Source: Tretioscincus oriximinensis
Lineage: Eukaryota > Chordata > Lepidosauria > Squamata > Gymnophthalmidae
Assembly (NCBI GenBank): GCA_022410635.1
Contig: JAJVDF010000219.1
Span: forward strand, 1,519,770-1,583,769
Direction: 5' to 3'
Length of the DNA stretch: 64,000 nucleotides
Below, one piece after another: positions 25,610 to 37,128 of the stretch. A program made the translations under genes and the position numbers. Numbering within the stretch: position 1 is the stretch's first letter; each line of letters starts with the position of its first letter. A model generated the notes under the pieces. The model worked only from the letters and a program-made list of their open reading frames with translations. It ran no database searches and had not been told where the DNA came from.

Positions 25610-25669
25610 GAGAAAAGCTGCCCTTACATTCCTCCGAAGAAGCTCAAAATCTGATGGGCCAATCATCAG
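25610..25669 (+). CDS. PCBP3: PCBP3 coding exon: GEKLPLHSSEEAQNLMGQSS
   Basis: This 60 nt exon completes a split glycine codon and encodes EKLPLHSSEEAQNLMGQSS, a segment characteristic of PCBP3. Phase 1 at both ends makes it a symmetric cassette exon. The acceptor is GCTCTTCAG (ends 25609) and the donor is GTAAAA (25670). Confidence 0.97.
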
Positions 25670-25989
25670 GTAAAACAAAAGCTGCAGGAAAATACTAGGC
25701 TACGTTTTGCATTTATAAATATTTCTTTACTTGGACCCTGGAACTGTTGTAGTCAGTAAATCATATGTGGTAGAAACTGATGGGGAACCATGCCTTAAAA
25801 GTAACCTGTTCGTAATGATACTGTCTCGTAGAAGGAGAAATCATTTGAACGCCGTATTAAATATTCAGTGTTAATTTATATTTTTACTAGCTGAATTAAT
25901 CTGTTGCATTATGGCAAGAGTCTCTAGCCCCGCCTCCTCCCTTGCTCCCATCCATGGCTTCACCCACTTCCTCTGTTCCTCCCTTGACC

Positions 25990-26206
25990 CTCCCATCCCT
26001 CTTTCACTTGCTGCTTCTTTTTTTTGTTCTTTCCACTTTCTTTTTCTTCTTCTACCATTCCTTTCTTCTTCTTTATTTTTCTACCTTCTTTCCTTTTTTT
26101 CTTCCTTATTTACCCTTCCTTCTTTCATTTATTCCTTCCTTCCCTTTCTTTCTTCCTTTCCTCATGTCTTCTTTCTTTCCTGCTTATCTTCCTCCCTTTC
26201 ACTTTG
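25990..26206 (+). repeat. Long polypyrimidine tract (CTTT/CCTT-rich)
   Basis: More than 200 bases of almost pure C/T on the + strand (TTCCTTTC-type units), a low-complexity tract. It is followed at 26225-26275 by two close copies of AGCCCTGTCATTGGTC. The open frames across it are compositional. Confidence 0.85.
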
Positions 26207-26999
26207 GAGGCTACTAAAGTTCCAAGCCCTGTCATTGGTCTCTGGAAACTGTCAAGGTTCTGAGCCCTGTCATTGGTCATTATACCTCAGGCTGTTGGTC
26301 TCTTTGATCCTCATTTTATTATACATACAGATGACTCATTCGTTATTAGTTGGAAGGTCTAGATAAAATCTTTAAGGGACTGGCATTTGTTTTAGGGATG
26401 CTAATTTCACATTTTAGCCATGGCAAATTATTTTATTTTATTTCAGTCTTTTCCCACTTAAAGGGGATTTTTCTCAGCAAAATGGATCCCAAGATTCTAT
26501 TTTCATGTAAAAAGTAGTTTATGAGTTGCTATGGTGGGTGCTTCTCTGTAGGACTATTTCTGTTTGGCCATTTTATTTCATCACATCTTGGTATATCTTG
26601 GACGTCTCTAAATCTAGAAACCATCTCCTACCCAACTCCCCAGGTATGCCTCCTCTCCAAACAGGTCGCCCACTCTCCCAAACAGACTAGCAATTTTGAA
26701 AAATCATGGCTTTATGGCTCCTGTGCTGCCTCCTCCTTTTGTTTGCTTCATAGTCTACCCTTAATGTAGTTTCACTTTATTAGTAGTCCAACAATTGAAA
26801 TCATGGTGGCAGCAGTTGCATTGGCACTGGTGTGTCACTGTTTTGCCTATTCCTGGGAGCAATAGGGATTGCAGTGGGCAGAAGCACCTACAGCAGTTAA
26901 GGCTCTTCTTCTGCCTTGCTCATTCAACCTCAGGAAGAGCAGGAGGAGGACAACAGAAAAGGTGAGAGAGCGGCGTCTTCTCACTCACTTTCTTCTGGA

Positions 27000-27270
27000 C
27001 AGCAGCACTCATGTGTAATGGATGTGGACTGCCTTTGAAGTTGCTTCGAACTGCCATCTTTAAAGGTGGGGGTGCAACCTTTCAACTATGAAGGCAGCTT
27101 TGACGGCAAATGCAGACTGTCATCCAAGGTAGTGCTGAAGTGATTGACCACGACACCATGTGTAACAACAGTTTGTTCTATTTCTAATGAGGATCAAGCT
27201 GCTTAATGCAAATGTGTCTGCAGCTAATCCATATCAAGCTAATCTACATTAATGAAAATATTTTGAGGCA
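27000..27270. repeat. Dispersed repeat, family E copy 1
   Basis: GACTGCCTTTGAAGTTGCTTCGAACTGCCATCTTTAAAGG...GAAGGCAGCTTTGACGG...GACACCATGTGTAACAAC...GATCAAGCTGCTTAATGC...AGCTAATC follows the same order as the segments at 34990-35465 and 41320-41715. No ORF. Termini are not resolved. Confidence 0.6.
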
Positions 27271-27612
27271 GGTACGTGCAAACAGTGTTTTAAAAGATAA
27301 ATTACTCACTGATACTAGACTGGTACAGCAATAGTCTGTAGAGCAGAGATAGGTCACAAATATTCATTTCTGAACTAGTTGGCAGTGAGTAACAAACCAG
27401 GGATGTTTACCCAACCTATTCAAACCAGCCAACCCAGTTCAACTCATTTCATGTTCAGCAAGAATTTCCCTTCAGACTGGGTTTTCTAAAGCCATTTTCA
27501 GTGGTTTTTTCTTGGTCCTGAGATAAGGGAATATAATGCAGTTCCTGAGAGGCTATGCCTCCTAGTGAATATGCTGAATGGATGAGACCTTTGTCTGCAG
27601 TATACCCATTTA

Positions 27613-28232
27613 CTCAGGCCCTTTATGTGCATACCTAATAGTCCAGTTTAAGAAGCTCAGTCCACATTATCAAAATGGGACTAGAGGTACTCTGGATCNG
27701 ATTTAAAAGCCAGTTTTAGGAAGCTCACTATTTTAGATTGTCTACACAGGAATAGCACTGCAGTTCCTAGATGTGTTGAAACAGCTCTTTGGATGGCATT
27801 TCTGGTAGAACACATAAATCCATTCTACATATGTTGCAACATTAGCCAATTAACACTAGCACTATTACATTTGCATGTAGATATTTGTATGCTCATGAGA
27901 GTGATTTCAAGAAGCACACAATATTTATCTCAGCAGTTGCTTCACAATTATCTCGCATGTACTCTACTGGCAAATGCTGCTATCTGCTACCATAGAGCTA
28001 GCAAGCATTTGGATCTAGAAGGGAGCAGTGCCCCCACGTGCCCATGATTGATGAGCAAGTGGGTGAATTCCAGCACAGAAATTCCTCTTATGTCATTAGA
28101 GCGGGGCTGCAGCTCATATGGACAAAGCAAATCCACTTTGCATGAAGTCAGTTATTGCAGATAGGTGCTGCTTAAACTGCTGATACAAGGTTCTGCAGCA
28201 AATCTGGATCAAGCATAAAGGGCCTCAATGTA
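27613..28232. mobile_element. Nonautonomous TIR element, family B copy 2
   Basis: The left end is AGGCCCTTTATGTGCATACC and the right end is AGCATAAAGGGCCT, inverted relative to each other as in 7023-7372. It is longer than copy 1 (about 620 bp) partly because a tRNA-SINE-like piece (GGGGCTGCAGCTCATATGG, 28103-28170) sits inside it. Confidence 0.6.
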
Positions 28233-28759
28233 TGAAAATATTTCCAGTTACTTTCCAGTTTAAGCTGCTCCAATATAGACAGATGGTGGCTGACGTGAGC
28301 CATGATGACTCACACTGTTTTTATGTGTACTGTAAAAATCCTCCCAGCTAAAACTTCAAAGCAGAGATCTTCTATTCCTCATCTATGAAGATGGACTTGA
28401 GCTCCATGCACTCCATGGGGGAAACAGTGAAATCTGCTATCTAAAAGCGATTTAGAGGGAACATACTGAATTTGCAAGAAACTGGTGTGAGGCTGACGAG
28501 AAAAACACAGGGGAAACCAGGAACCCATGGCTGTGCATGCCCGGCCATCTGCAATCCTGCAGTCCTGCTAGATTGAGGTTTTTCATGCTATTCATCTCCA
28601 CGCAATGGTAGGACAGATAGCAGGGCCGCAGGCAGCTTTAACATGGTAATTGCATGCATTTCACCATTCTTCTGGAAAAGATCTGCAATGGGAGATTCCC
28701 TTCTGCTTGCAGTATTTTTCTGGATGCATGTTGAAAACCTAGCAAAAACTCCACTAGCC

Positions 28760-29285
28760 CCTTTGGCTGGGCTGCAAAGATGATGGAACATCATGCCAAG
28801 AACCAGGTAAGTAAACATTGTGTGCACACAGCCTTGGCCATAGTTCCATCCTTCAGAGAGCTGTTGGGACAATCTCCAACACCTTTCTTCATCCCTTGGA
28901 CAATCACAGGACTCATCATAGGCACTCTTTTTCTGCAATCACCTACTTATCTCTTCTACCTGAAGACTATGTTTAGACATCCATTCTAGTAGCCAGTGAT
29001 GCACCTGTCCTCCATGAATTTGTCTTAATTCTTTTTTTAAAGCCATCCAGGCTGGTTGTTGTCACTATATCTTCTGATAGTAAATTTCATAGATCGATAG
29101 TCCTCTGGATGAAAAGATCCTTCCCTTTGTTAGTCCTAACCCTCATGCCCATCAGCTTCATAGAGTGTTCCCTAGTTCTAGTGTTATGTAATAGATAAAA
29201 TACTTTTTCTCTATCCACTTTTTCCCAACCCATGCATAGTTTTATGCACCTCGATCAAGTCACCTCCTAAATGCAGCCTGAGTTC
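28760..29285 (-). mobile_element. CR1 LINE 3' fragment
   Basis: Reversed CR1 sequence: GCCATCCAGGCTGGTTGTTGTC, GATAGTAAATTTCATAGATC, CCTAACCCTCATGCCCATCAGC, and CACCTCGATCAAGTCACCTCC at the 5' side. It covers the C-terminal coding part plus 3' UTR. Frame broken. Confidence 0.75.
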
Positions 29286-29789
29286 ATAATAGATTATGCT
29301 TTTGATGTAATGTGCTCATTAATTATAACCTTTTTATCTTGTATTGCATAACTTGATGGTATTTGAGAATGGATTATAGAATGGGGAGAGACAGAGAAGG
29401 AGAATTGCTGAAATGGAAATGGCTCCTCAGAGGGATCCCTCCCTTTGCAAAATAAAATGAAATGAAAATGATAGCAGCATGAAGAATAAGTCATGATTTG
29501 TGAATCTAAAGAGGAAGATTTGTGTAGGTGCAGAACTCATTTGTGAGAAAAGAAAGAGGCAACAATTTGCCAAAGGCTTAATTGCACTGAATGTGATTTC
29601 TCAATTGTAGAAGTTCCAATAGCATGAAAATGCAGAATAGTTTTGGGACTGGCTGTATGAGCTATCAACAGCTCCAACTTAGGTAACAACTGATGTATTT
29701 ATGGATTTGCCTAACTAGAAAACAAATTAGTACTAAACTAATGAACAAAATGAGTTTACTTCCTCTTCATTTCAAATGGTAAGAACTTA

Positions 29790-30480
29790 AGAACATAAAA
29801 TAAACCTTACTACAGCCCACCTTCTCTAAAATCCGCTCTCAATTGCTTCTGGGTATCTGAAGCAGAAGGACAAGGCAGCCCATCACATACCCTCCACTCC
29901 TTGCAAATGGCTTTTAGAAGCATCTTGCCTTTCTCTACAACCTGGAGGCAGTACCTGGGCATCCATTCTAATAGTCATTAATAGACCTGGTCTTTTTGCT
30001 TTTAAAGGGAGCTCTACTAAAACACACACACCTCAACTAAACTACCATCCTGTCTCATGCAGTGGTCTACCGATTGCCTGAACATTTAAATGCCAAGGCA
30101 TTCTTCCTTTCTCCATCTGGGAAGCATTCATTCAATAGTTTTTGATAAATCTTTCTTAAATGTATCCAGAATGGTTGCTGTCATTACCTGCACAATTTCA
30201 GAGAAATAGCCGTGTTAGTCTAGTAGAAAGTCCAGCAAAGGAGCTAGCAGCACTGTGAGACTAACTTGAGAAAAGTGGGTGGCATAAGCTTTCGTAGACA
30301 CATCTACTTGGACATCTGAACGTCTACTTGAGCATCTGAAGAGGTAGACATGTCTACGAAAGCTTATGCCAACCACTTTTCTCAAGTTAGTTTCAAAGTA
30401 TTACCTGCACAGGCAGTGTATTTCATAGATTGACAACACCCTAGATTAAAAAAAAAATACACCCCCTTTGGTGATGGCCA
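29790..30480 (-). mobile_element. CR1 LINE 3' fragment, interrupted
   Basis: A reversed CR1 3' part (AGAACATAAAATAAACC...TTGCTTCTGGGTATCTGAAGCAG...GTTGCTGTCATTACCTGCACA) breaks at 30194 and continues at 30412 (GGCAGTGTATTTCATAGATTGACAACACC) after the palindromic insertion. Joining the two sides gives normal CR1 sequence, which fixes the insertion boundaries. Confidence 0.8.
30195..30399. mobile_element. Palindromic snap-back repeat, copy 3 (nested in CR1)
   Basis: A 205 bp insertion with a perfect 12 bp duplication ATTACCTGCACA (30183-30194, 30400-30411). The forward arm starts ATTTCAGAGAAATAGCCGTG, and the inverted arm ends AAGTTAGTTTCAAAGT. Within the loop side, CTGAAGA (30336-30342), stem GTAGAC/GTCTAC (30344-30357) and GAAA (30358-30361) form a hammerhead-like core. 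No protein is encoded. Confidence 0.92.
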
Positions 30481-30639
30481 GCACACACAAAATGTATATT
30501 ACCAAGAGCCCACTCAAAAGTGAAGCTTCACTAGGGAGCTAGGAAGATCTACCATAATTAGAGTGCTTTGCCATTGCTGAATACATGGGCTTGCATGTTT
30601 GCAGACTTTGTGCCATTATTAATTTTTCACACTTTCAAA

Positions 30640-30920
30640 CAACGATCCTTAGGAACCATTCACATCACAGACTGGGGGGAATGTATCGTGCCTTTTGCTC
30701 TCCCCTGCAGAAGCATTTCTACTCCTATCCAAAAAACAGGAAACACAAATGTTATATTCCAGCCTTTCTGTGTCCTACATGTCTACTTGCCCTTTGTTCA
30801 CTATGACTGAGTGGAGTGAAAAAAATTCACGTAGCATTGAATACAGAAAAGTTAAATTCCATAATTATAATTCTTGCAAGAATGATTCCATGGTGCAGGA
30901 ATGCACGTCTTCCATGTTAG
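30640..30920. repeat. Dispersed repeat, family C copy 2
   Basis: GAACCATTCACATCACAGACTGG...CCCCTGCAGAAGCATTTCTACTCC...AACAGGAAACACAAATG...CTTGCAAGAATGATTCCATGGTGCAGGAATG parallels 13060-13330 and 37260-37540. Function and class unknown. Confidence 0.45.
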
Positions 30921-31790
30921 ATCTAGCAAAGAGGTCTTGTTGTACCTTAGAAACTAAAGAAAATAATAGGGAAGCATGAGTTATAGACAATTTTACTTCT
31001 TTAAATGTTAGGGAACAACTATATAGGGATAGATTNTATGTAGCAAACTGGGTACTGGAAAAAATAATAGAAATGTAAATGTGTGTATAGTAGCAAATTC
31101 TTCTGAGTTGAAGGAAGCATCTGGGGGTTAAAGAAGTGTAAATAGGTAAAAGTGTTGCAATCAAATAAATACATCAGAGTGAAAAGAGTAGGCAAAGACA
31201 ACACTCAAGAGCTGAGATGTTAACTGGTGTATAGTGTGCCAGAAACCATTGTCTCTATTTAGCCCCTTGTTTATGGGCTGCAATTTATTGATGTATATCC
31301 AATTCTCCGTTTCTTTTTGAAATCTTCCCCTGTAATATTTTGTATTCAAGGACTGCTGTTCTGATGTCTGAAATAAAATGGCCTGGGANACTTAAGTGTT
31401 CTGCAACAGGTTTTTATGTATTACCATTCAAAATATCTTTTAGGTCCATTTATTCTCTGGCGCAACGTCTGCCCTGTATGCCCAATGTAGANTGCTGAAG
31501 GGTGTTCATTGAGAATAGCGTATATCACAGTGGATGATGAGAAGGTGAAAGTACTTCTACTATTGTGGGTTATGTGATTAGGTACCAGAATAAATGTGTG
31601 GCCAAAGTTGCCATCTGGATTTATGGCAGAGTCTCATATTTATATTTTCATTTGTGCTGAATGTTTTCTTACAGACAATCTCCTGACTTCAAACAATGAT
31701 CGCGTTCACAATAGGCTAGCTGATCATGAATAGTTGTTTCATCTGTGATTGTTGACGCTGACACCTAGAGGGCCGAAAACATCATCTTTC
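30915..31790 (-). mobile_element. Penelope-like retroelement remnant (GIY-YIG region and 3' flank)
   Basis: On the minus strand, decayed codons near 31500-31430 read YIGHTGQTLRQRI, the form of a GIY-YIG endonuclease start. About 31330-31250 reads QKETENWIYINKLQPINKGL, with NRDNGF after it, resembling the C-terminus of Penelope-like proteins. Frameshifts, stops and two Ns make it a pseudogene. Its 3' side, at 30990-30915, aligns with the palindromic-repeat unit: TGTCTATAACTCATGC corresponds to TGTCTACGAAAGCTTATGC, and CTTTGCTAGATCTAAC to CTTTGCTGGAC. The alignment is by eye only. Confidence 0.55.
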
Positions 31791-32005
31791 TATAATCTTT
31801 CTATCTGAAATGATGGTGCTCCTAAATAGCTCCTTCTGGGAAAAATGCAGGCATTTTATTGAATTTATCAGTGTTGAGTTAATATTAGATCTTGAAAGTG
31901 AGGTTCTCTCCTATTCTATGCCAATTGTTTAAGCTTACTGGCACCACAGGGTATTTTTTCCATTGCCAATATTTGGTGGAATATCACCAAGATCTGGAAT
32001 GGGCT

Positions 32006-32330
32006 TAAGAACATAAGAACATAAGAACATAAGAAGAGCCATACTGGATCAGGCCAGAGCCCATCTAGTCCAGCATTCAGTCTCACACAGAGGCCCAGTC
32101 TGAACAGAGGACAGCAAAATATGCACCTGTTCATGACTCCCTGCAAATGGTATTTCAGGAGTCCTGCCTGTTGCTCCATCCCGGAGGCAACATCTAGACA
32201 TCCATCCTAGCACCCATTTATACCCTTGGTGTCCATAAATCTGTCTATAAGAACAAAAGCCCCTCCTGCTGCCACCATCCATCTGCATGGCAGAAAAAGG
32301 AATTGGAAAATACTCTGGCCTACATGGAGA
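32006..32330 (-). mobile_element. CR1 LINE 3' end with octamer tail
   Basis: AAGAACATAAGAACATAAGAAGAGCCATACTGGATCAGGCC is the reverse of a CR1 3' end with its (TTATGTTC)n tail. CATCTAGTCCAGCATTCAGTCTCACACAGAGGCCC and CCTGTTGCTCCATCC continue the match to the plus-strand copy at 40409-40908. It looks comparatively young. Confidence 0.88.
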
Positions 32331-32408
32331 TCCTTTTATTATATAGGCCAATTATCAGTTGGCGTGGATCTTGAATGGTACCTGTAAGAGGCAATTGAAT
32401 TATACTTT

Positions 32409-33804
32409 TAAAAAAAAATTAAACACAATGACAAAAATTACAACAAAGACTTCAAAAGGACACAAAAACAAAACAGAACAACATCAATTATAGACAGGCG
32501 ATTACTCCTCTCCCTCCAGCGATCAGGTTACAAAATGAACTCCTATACATTATAAACATAGTCTTAACTGGAAGATGTGTTGAAATGAATAAAATATAAT
32601 GGGACTGGCAATCCCTGAAAGACCAAATTGTATCATCTTATGCCAATTTTGAATCAATTTAACTCTGATGGGAATGCCCTGGAGAAAGCTTCTCTTCTCC
32701 TCAATCGCTTCTTGTAAAATGATCTGCATAATATAGTCTATCCACTGCTCTTTTGTCCAACTATTCTTTTCCTTCCACCCTATGGCAATAACCATATGCG
32801 CGACCAAAATTGCCCTTTTTGTAATAAATTTCATGTCTGAAGTTGGATTCAAATTTTCTGAAATAGTTGTGATCCAGAACTCATCGGTAACTGGAATATC
32901 AACCCCCACCATTATTTTAATTTCTCTAGCTATTAACGATCTAAATGGCATAATTGCCTGACATCTAACCCGCATGTGTAAGTAATTTNCATGAGTGGGA
33001 CAACCATGCCAACATGTAGGTAAATTTGCTGAAATATGCTATCTGAGCGGGGGTCTTATACCATCAAGCTAACAATTTCTTTTCTAATTCTTTAAATTTA
33101 GTTTTATATCATTAATTATCGTGATCCAATTATCCCAGTGTCTATCTTGAATTAAGAGATTGTGCTGCCATTGTTGCTTAATGGAGATTTTAGAATCATA
33201 TTTGTTCTTGATAATAATTGCATAAATTCTTGCTGTTATATCCTTCTTTTTGTTGATTCTATCACCATAGTTTCCATTTCATGGATTGGAGTTCTCATAA
33301 TGGTTTTCACCTGTGTACGATTTATCTAAGTGTAGAGGGCCAATTCACCCATCCAATTCTGTCTATTGGGAGTTGATTGCCTAATTTGCTCAATTGAAAA
33401 AGGAATTCCTGGTCTTGGGAACAAATTCCTTAATCTTTTTATCGGGATAGCATTAATGTAGTTAGCTAAATATTGTTCTCTCCTTGGATTTATATTTTTA
33501 ATAGAGGCCATTGTAATAGGAGATGTTAATATCTTAGATACGTATTTATGCCAAATAGTCCAACTTGTTTTTAAAGGAGGTAGGCTTGTACTTATATTAA
33601 ATTTATCTAATTTGTCACCAAGTAAAGGAATATTATCCATTCTATTTAATATTCTTTCTATTCTATTAAGTTTGTTATCATCGTCATTTTCTAGATTTAT
33701 CATTTTCATTATTTGCCACACTTCATAATAACATAGTCAGGCAAGGAAATCCCCAACCTACCCCAGTTTGGTGAGCAAAAAAATTGTTAGAAATCCTACC
33801 ACAC
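32409..33804 (-). mobile_element. L1 LINE, 5'-truncated ORF2 C-terminal part
   Basis: On the minus strand two frames decode an L1 ORF2 C-terminus: TSWTIWHKYVSKILTSPITM..., ending GWMGELALYT (33721-33326), and, after a break, CWHGCPTH...NYLHMRVRCQ followed by VAHMVIAIGWKEKNSWTKEQW (about 33005-32550). CWHGC...H is the zinc-knuckle-like motif of L1 ORF2. A 14 bp duplication TTGAATTATACTTT flanks it (32395-32408, 33805-33818), proving insertion. Internal frameshifts make it dead. Oddly, the coding-strand 3' end is T-rich, not A-rich. Confidence 0.8.
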
Positions 33805-34989
33805 TTGAATTATACTTTGCACTTCTGAGATGGAACAATTTGAATGTGAGAAAATAAGTGCGACTACTTCAGGGTGTATTGATTGACAAGGGAAGGGCTA
33901 ACTTAGAAGAAGTATTGAATGCTCTTTCGCTTAGAGATGAGTGTGACATAGGAAGGAAGGGGAGACAGAAAAGGAACAGAAGGAAAGAAAGTACAGCAAA
34001 AAAAAATACGACTGTCAATAACAGGTTCGTAAATTTTGAGCTCTCCTCCTTCCTCGCCTTTGCATTTTGCATTTTAAAGTTTCGTGAAAAATGGAAGGAA
34101 CAGTTTTCCAGAGTCAATGGTATGTTTTTCAAACAATGGGCTTGATTATCTAGTGAGATCATATTAACTGAACTTAAACATAGTACTCAGAATTGCTGTT
34201 AAGACTTTAAAAACACAGGCAAGAGGTGTAGGAAATTGTATAATCTATTTTGTAATGCATTTTTTGCTGCTCAAGATATATTATTAGAAAAATCTGCTTT
34301 ACTTCTTTTTAGAAATATCTAGGTGTTGCTGTGGTTATATTTTCTTTCTTTTTAGCAAACTGTTAAGATTGGGTAAAGCCATTTTGACACCTGAAATGTC
34401 AGTCCTGTTGATTCTTTATGACTGAATTTTTTCAGCTGGTCAAAATGATTTTCCAGTTTCTCACCTTGAAGCTGTTGTGTTGCTTCCCCTGGAACTAAGA
34501 AGGAATGAAAAATTCAGACAAGGGCTTATTCATGAGTTCTGCAAAAAAAAAAAACTTCTCAGAACTCATGTTTTGCAAGTTGGAAAATACTTGAATTTCA
34601 TTTCAGCCATGTACTTGATTAGATATTTTATACAGCACACCTTCTTGTTTTATTTTAAGAAAATCTAAATTAATGGAAAAGATTGTGGCTTTAGCGGTTG
34701 TTTTTTCATACAGAAACCAGTACAAAATGGAGGTATTTTTTGATATTCCATTATTATAGTTCTTTACAATTAAAGAAGACAAAAAAGTTCAGAAAAACTG
34801 GGTCAGCATAATGGTCCCTACAATCATAAAGTTGTGTTATCATCTATAATCCTCTATCCATATTGTATTACTTGAACCTGAATGTCTTCATTAAGGTAAA
34901 TTAATTATTCCATTACTGACTACTTGCTTAAATATTGTAATTTTTTCAAATGTGAAACTACTTATTTATTTATTTATAGTGCATAGAAT

Positions 34990-35465
34990 AATAGACCTGG
35001 TTTGCACAGATCCAGGAATTCATTTTAGAGAACTCACTAGTCTGAATGAGAATGGCGATAATCCATGTAAGGTGTGTCATAACAGCTCCCTTAAATCAGT
35101 AATGCACTTTAATGTGCTTCACATGTGTTGTAAACCACATGTTTATAAAACTATATAGTTTTATAAAGCTCAGATCTGAAGTGCCTTCCAAGTGTCTTCA
35201 GGGCTGCTTTTGAAGTAGCTTTGAATTGCCATCTTTGAAGGCAAGAGTGCAAATTTACAGTTTCAAAGGCAGCTTTGAAGGCAGATGCAGAACTGTTCTC
35301 AAAGACAGTGCTGATGTGAATCAAATGATGTAATTGACCACAACACCATGTGTAACAATAGTTTGGTCTTTGCATGTAGCACACACTGTTCCTCTTCAAA
35401 TGTAGATCAAATTGTTAAGTACCACTACAGATAATCCACATGAAGCTAATTCATATTAACTAAAG
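34990..35465. repeat. Dispersed repeat, family E copy 2
   Basis: GTGCCTTCCAAGTGTCTTC...GAAGTAGCTTTGAATTGCCATC...GAAGGCAGCTTTGAAGGCAG...CACAACACCATGTGTAACAATAG...GATAATCCACATGAAGCTAATTC matches copies at 27000 and 41320 in order. Outer ends are approximate. Confidence 0.6.
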
Positions 35466-36015
35466 TTTTTTTAAGACAGATATATACATACATGACCAAA
35501 GAATCATACAGTTGGAAGAATTCTCCAGGATCACCAAGTCTAATTATTTCCTGATATGTCTGATATACCTCAACCAACAGAGTAATTTTTGGTTTGGGGG
35601 ATATTCACTCAGAAGGTGCTATACTGACTCCCTCCTCTTGCAGTTTTTTAAGAAACATTTTAGGCACTTAAGACAGAAATTTAGACTAGTTTTGTTGTTA
35701 TGTTTCCTCAGCAATGAGTGGGAAGCTCATAGGTCTTCACATAGCTAGCACTATCATAAACTCAGACACTATGGGGACACCTCCTGTCCAATGGTGTTGA
35801 TCTGCAGGACATATGTTGCTGTGCATTAATTAAATGGAATCCTTTTGACCTATTGTGCTTTTTTTTGAAATTATGCAGTGTTCTATGAGTTACAATGTAG
35901 GTTCCTATTCGTCTATTCCTGAGGACCCCAGGAACCCATCAGTATGGATACTAGATGTATGAAATTGATTTCTATCACAGCTTATGTTGCCCTTCCTTCC
36001 CACAAGTCCAACAGT

Positions 36016-36850
36016 GTTCATTTTTTTTAATAGTGAATTTTTATTAAACATATATATGCACATACACAAAACAAAATAAACAAACATAACACACATAAAT
36101 CAAACTCAAATGCCCCACCACACCCTCACAGGAGCAGTCTCTGGTCCAGGAGCCTGATTATAGTGTTCATCAAAACTTCATTTCTGGTACTCCCAATACC
36201 AAATCTGATAAGGCAGTTCCAGTTTAATAACCAAGATACAGAGCCGTAGATAGCAGTGCTACCGCAGTCTTTTTTCACATATCCTGTCGTATATCATGAA
36301 TTCCGATAGCTATTCATACCACTGAGAGATAGTCCATTGTGTTTGTTCTTTCCGCCCTCTTGCAATGGTGAGTTGAAAAGTCCAAATCATATTCTTTACC
36401 AAATATTGCAGTTGTTTTGGGCTTGCCCACTTTATTTATCAAACCCATAATGCAGTTAATTTTAGTTCTTCTAATACTGATCTCTAAAATTTCATTCAAT
36501 CTGAGACCAAAAAGCTATTACTCGGTACAATTGTATAACATATGTAAGAGAGTCCCCCTTTCTGCACATCCGTGCCAACATAAGAGATAAACATTGCCCA
36601 TACGAGGGACCTGCTCTGGGATACAGTACCATGTCGTCGTAATTTTTGTTTGAAGTTTACGAATGTTATTATTCTCGATCTTATTGATCTCAAGAATCCA
36701 TTTTTCCCAGTCATCATTTGTAAGATGAATGTCTCTATCCCATTTTGCCTTAATTATCTCTTTATTATGGCTTATGATTAAATATACTTTTGTATTGCTC
36801 CACTGGTTAAGAACAACCTTTTTTATTAAATATGAAGCACTAATTATAAT
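36016..36850 (-). mobile_element. L1 LINE 3' end (ORF2 C-terminus and 3' UTR)
   Basis: Minus-strand codons at about 36600-36520 read VYLLCWHGCAERGTLLHM, followed by LYNCTE: the CWHGC...H...C motif of L1 ORF2. The frame is shifted in several places. The 3' end on this strand terminates in TATTAAAAAAAATG at 36016-36035, a short A-tail. A flanking duplication was not found. Confidence 0.75.
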
Positions 36851-37128
36851 TTGAAACCAGAAATAGGGACAGAGTGATGTGTGAATTAGAGTACTGAGGC
36901 AGTAATTGTTTTAGTAAAATAGAATTGGAGATTTATGAAGCATTGATTATTCTAAAAGTCCTAGGTTAGTGTTTTCCTTGCTGTTTTACCAAAAATCTGT
37001 TCCTGACTTACCCTCTGGCCCTGGTGCAATGTGAAAAATTCACAAAGTCTGTTATTTGGATAAAATATCGGACCATCTGTTGGGAATTTTCTTCAACCTA
37101 TAACCATTTTTTCCCTTGCATACACCAG

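Larger units (their letters stand above)
25670..37128 (+). other. PCBP3: PCBP3 intron (longest in window)
   Basis: An 11.5 kb intron from GTAAAA to TACACCAG. It contains a pyrimidine tract (25990-26206), a family E repeat (27000-27270), a family B element (27613-28232), CR1 fragments (28760-29285, 29790-30480, 32006-32330), palindromic copy 3 (30195-30399), a family C repeat, a Penelope-like remnant (30915-31790), L1 3' ends (32409-33804, 36016-36850) and another family E copy (34990-35465). In 33820-34980 and 26400-27000 nothing is recognised. Confidence 0.85.

Noticed and set aside
25911..26366. 151-codon hydrophobic, Phe/Leu/Ser-rich frame
   Set aside because: It follows a polypyrimidine low-complexity tract; composition alone explains the open frame and apparent membrane character.
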